DNA of 60,000 bases. Origin: Symsagittifera roscoffensis. Lineage: Eukaryota > Xenacoelomorpha > Acoela > Convolutidae. The position numbers and the translations under genes were made by a program. A model generated the notes under the pieces. The model searched no databases. It had not been told where the DNA came from and saw only the letters and a list, made by a program, of their open reading frames with translations. Below, one piece after another: positions 57,419 to 60,000 of the stretch (positions within the stretch are counted from its first letter, which is position 1; each line of letters starts with the position of its first letter). Location: assembly GCF_963678635.1 (NCBI RefSeq), contig NC_087062.1, forward strand, positions 76,812,349-76,872,348, read 5' to 3'.

Positions 57419-60000
57419 CTTGTAACGCAATAGTTTGCATTGCACCAAGATAAAAATGAAATGAAAAAAGTTCCAGTGATAGTGAGAAAAAAAGCTTAAA
57501 TCATAAGCAAATTCCAGGCTATGTCGACTAATCCTACAAAAAATATGCAGACAAACAAAAGTCAATCAAACACTTTCTTCAGCAAAAAATTTGTTCGCAG
57601 GAAAAAAAACCTGAACAAGGTTCCAATGTTCACCTCTATAACGCTTTCTTGTAACGCAATAGTTTGCATTGCACCAGGACAAAAATGAAATGAAAAAGGT
57701 TCCAGTGATAGTGAGAAAAAAAAGTTTAAATCATAAGCAAATTCCGGGCTATGTCGACTAATCCTACAAAAAATATGAAGACAAACAAAAGTCAATCAAA
57801 CACTTTCTTCAGCACAAAATTTGTTCGCAGGAAAAAAACCTGAACAAGGTTCCAATGTTCACCTCTATAACGCTTTCTTGTAACGCAATAGTTTGCATTG
57901 CACCAGGACAAAAATGAAATGAAAAAGGTTCCAGTGATAGTGAGAAAAAAAGTTTAAATCATAAGCAAATTCCGGGCTATGTCGACTGATCCTACAAAAA
58001 ATATGCAGACAAACAATAGTCAATGAAACACTTTCTGCAGCAGAAAACTTGTTCGCAGGAAAAAAAACCTGAACAAGGTTCCAATGTTCACCTCTATAAC
58101 GCTTTCTTGAAACGCAATAGTTTGCATTGCACCAGGACAAAAATGAAATGAAAAAAGTTCCAGTGATAGTGAGAAAAAAAAGCTTAAATCATAAGCAAAT
58201 TCCAGGCTATGTCGACTAATCCTACAGAAAATATGCAGACAAACAAAAGTCAATCAAACACTTTCTTCAGCAGAAAATTTGTTCGCAGGAAAAAAAACCT
58301 GAACAAGGTTCCAATGTTCACCTCTATAACGCTTTCTTGTAACGCAATAGTTTGCATTGCACCAGGACAAAAATGAAATGAAAAAGGTTCCAGTGATAGT
58401 GAGAAAAAAAAGTTTAAATCATAAGCAAATTCCGGGCTATGTCGACTAATCCTACAAAAAATATGAAGACAAACAAAAGTCAATCAAACACTTTCTTCAG
58501 CACAAAATTTGTTCGCAGGAAAAAAAACCTGAACAAGGTTCCAATGTTCACCTCTATAACGCTTTCTTGTAACGCAATAGTTTGCATTGCACCAGGACAA
58601 AAATGAAATGAAAAAGGTTCCAGTGATAGTGAGAAAAAAAGTTTAAATCATAAGCAAATTCCGGGCTATGTCGACTGATCCTACAAAAAATATGCAGACA
58701 AACAATAGTCAATGAAACACTTTCTGCAGCAGAAAACTTGTTCGCAGGAAAAAAAACCTGAACAAGGTTCCAATGTTCACCTCTATAACGCTTTCTTGAA
58801 ACGCAATAGTTTGCATTGCACCAGGACAAAAATGAAATGAAAAAAGTTCCAGTGATAGTGAGAAAAAAAAGCTTAAATCATAAACAAATTCCAGGCTATG
58901 TCGACTAATCCTACAAAAAATATGCAGACAAACAAAAGTCAATCAAACACTTTCTTCAGCAGAAAATTTGTTCGCAGGAAAAAAAACCTGAACAAGGTTC
59001 CAATGTTCACCTCTATAACGCTTTCTTGTAACGCAATAGTTTGCATTGCACTAGGACAAAAATGAAATGAAAAAGGTTCCAGTGATAGTGAGAAAAAAAG
59101 TTCAAACTATAAGCAAATTCCGGGCTATGTCGACTAATCCTACAAAAAATATGCAGACAAACAAAAGTCAATCAAACACTTTCTTCAGCACAAAATTTGT
59201 TCGCAGGAAAAAAAACCTGAACAAGGTTCCAATGTTCACCTCTATAACGCTTTCTTGTAACGCAATAGTCTGCATTGCACCAGGACAAAAATGAAATGAA
59301 AAAGGTTCCAGTGATAGTGAGAAAAAAAAGTTTAAATCATAAGCAAATTCCGGGCTATGTCGACTGATCCTACAAAAAATATGCAGACAAACAATAGTCA
59401 ATGAAACACTTTCTGCAGCAGAAAACTTGTTCGCAGGAAAAAAAACCTGAACAAGGTTCCAATGTTCACCTCTAAAACGCTTTCTTGTAACGCAATAGTT
59501 TGCATTGCACCAGGACAAAAATGAAATGAAAAAGGTTCCAGTGATAGTGAGAAAAAAAGTTTAAATCATAAGCAAATTCCAGGCTATGTCGACTAATCCT
59601 ACAAAAAATATGCAGACAAACAAAAGTCAATCAAACACTTTCTTCAGAAAATTTGTTCGCAGGAAAAAAAATCTGAACAAGGTTCCAATGTTCACCTCTA
59701 TAACGCTGTCTTGTAACGCAATAGTTTGCATTGCACCAGGACAAAAATGAAATGAAAAAGGTTCCAGTGATAGTGAGAAAAAAAGTTTAAATCATAAGCA
59801 AATTCCGGGCTATGTCGACTGATCCTACAAAAAATATGCAGACAAACAATAGTCAATGAAACACTTTCTGCAGCAGAAAACTTGTTCGCAGGAAAAAAAA
59901 CCTGAACAAGGTTCCAATGCTCACCTCTATAACGCTTTCTTGTAACGCAATAGTTTGCATTGCAACAGGACAAAAATGAAATGAAAAAGGTTCCAGTGAT
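57419..60000 (+). repeat. ~229-bp satellite with trimeric higher-order repeat (continues past the window)
   Basis: Unit starts (cttg-(t/a)-aacgcaatag) are at 57419, 57648, 57877, 58106, 58336, 58566, 58795, 59025, 59254, 59484, 59710 and 59939, spaced 226-230 bp. Three unit types recur as A-B-C. A has GCTTAAATC and CCAGGC. B has CAGCACAAAATT. C has GACTGATCC, CAATAGTCAATG and CTGCAGCAGAAAAC. A-B-C trimers start at 57419, 58106 and 58795 (687 and 689 bp apart). After 59484 the order breaks (A-like unit, then C, no B). The array abuts the LINE 3' end. All open frames in it are repeats of one another and not genes. Confidence 0.95.

Noticed and set aside
57338-59973. Series of 75-116-residue minus-strand frames repeated along the satellite
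   Set aside because: They repeat because the DNA repeats; frames shift between units with 1-bp indels and there is no start or splice context.
57419-60000. CRISPR-like array
   Set aside because: The units are contiguous ~229-bp repeats with no unique spacers, in a eukaryotic genome.

Overview
The window looks like a stretch of nuclear genome from an invertebrate animal. It is AT-rich, its genes are split by GT-AG introns, its proteins belong to animal families (LSM8, SLC36, NUP43, TTC39, an amidated neuropeptide precursor), and it carries LINE, SINE, MITE and satellite DNA. A run of exactly 200 N marks a scaffold gap. I cannot name the phylum.

Layout. 1-742 is the 5' part of a minus-strand multi-pass membrane protein. 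743-7527 is intergenic, with the gap, hAT-type MITEs and degenerate repeats. 7528-8112 (+) is the 3' part of a neuropeptide precursor carrying amidated MHF/VHF peptides. 12057-13058 (-) is a complete two-exon LSM8. 15836-25234 (-) is a complete four-exon SLC36-type amino-acid transporter whose introns are packed with dispersed repeats. 29244-39042 (-) is a small, acidic and Ser/Thr-rich protein of unknown function. It contains a perfect-looking 2,027-bp tandem duplication that doubles one in-frame exon. 39985-46282 (-) is a three-exon single-FG-GAP membrane protein resembling plant NERD1. 46570-48843 (-) is NUP43 and 49618-51448 (-) is a large exon of a TTC39 protein. The right end is transposon and satellite: broken, rearranged L2/CR1-like LINE pieces (51850-52860 and 55280-57400), then a ~229-bp satellite from 57419 past the window end, organised as a ~689-bp trimeric higher-order repeat.

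The genes do not form one pathway. They are mostly housekeeping (U6 snRNP/LSM ring, nuclear pore Y-complex, amino-acid transport) and nearly all lie on the minus strand; the neuropeptide gene is the plus-strand exception. Exon phases were worked out by hand and agree across every junction given.

Most worth following up: the MHFamide neuropeptide; the in-frame exon duplication (real or a haplotype artefact); the dispersed repeats that keep a short stem-loop at the same place while the stem sequence changes on both sides; the satellite higher-order repeat; and an animal homologue of a family best known from plants.
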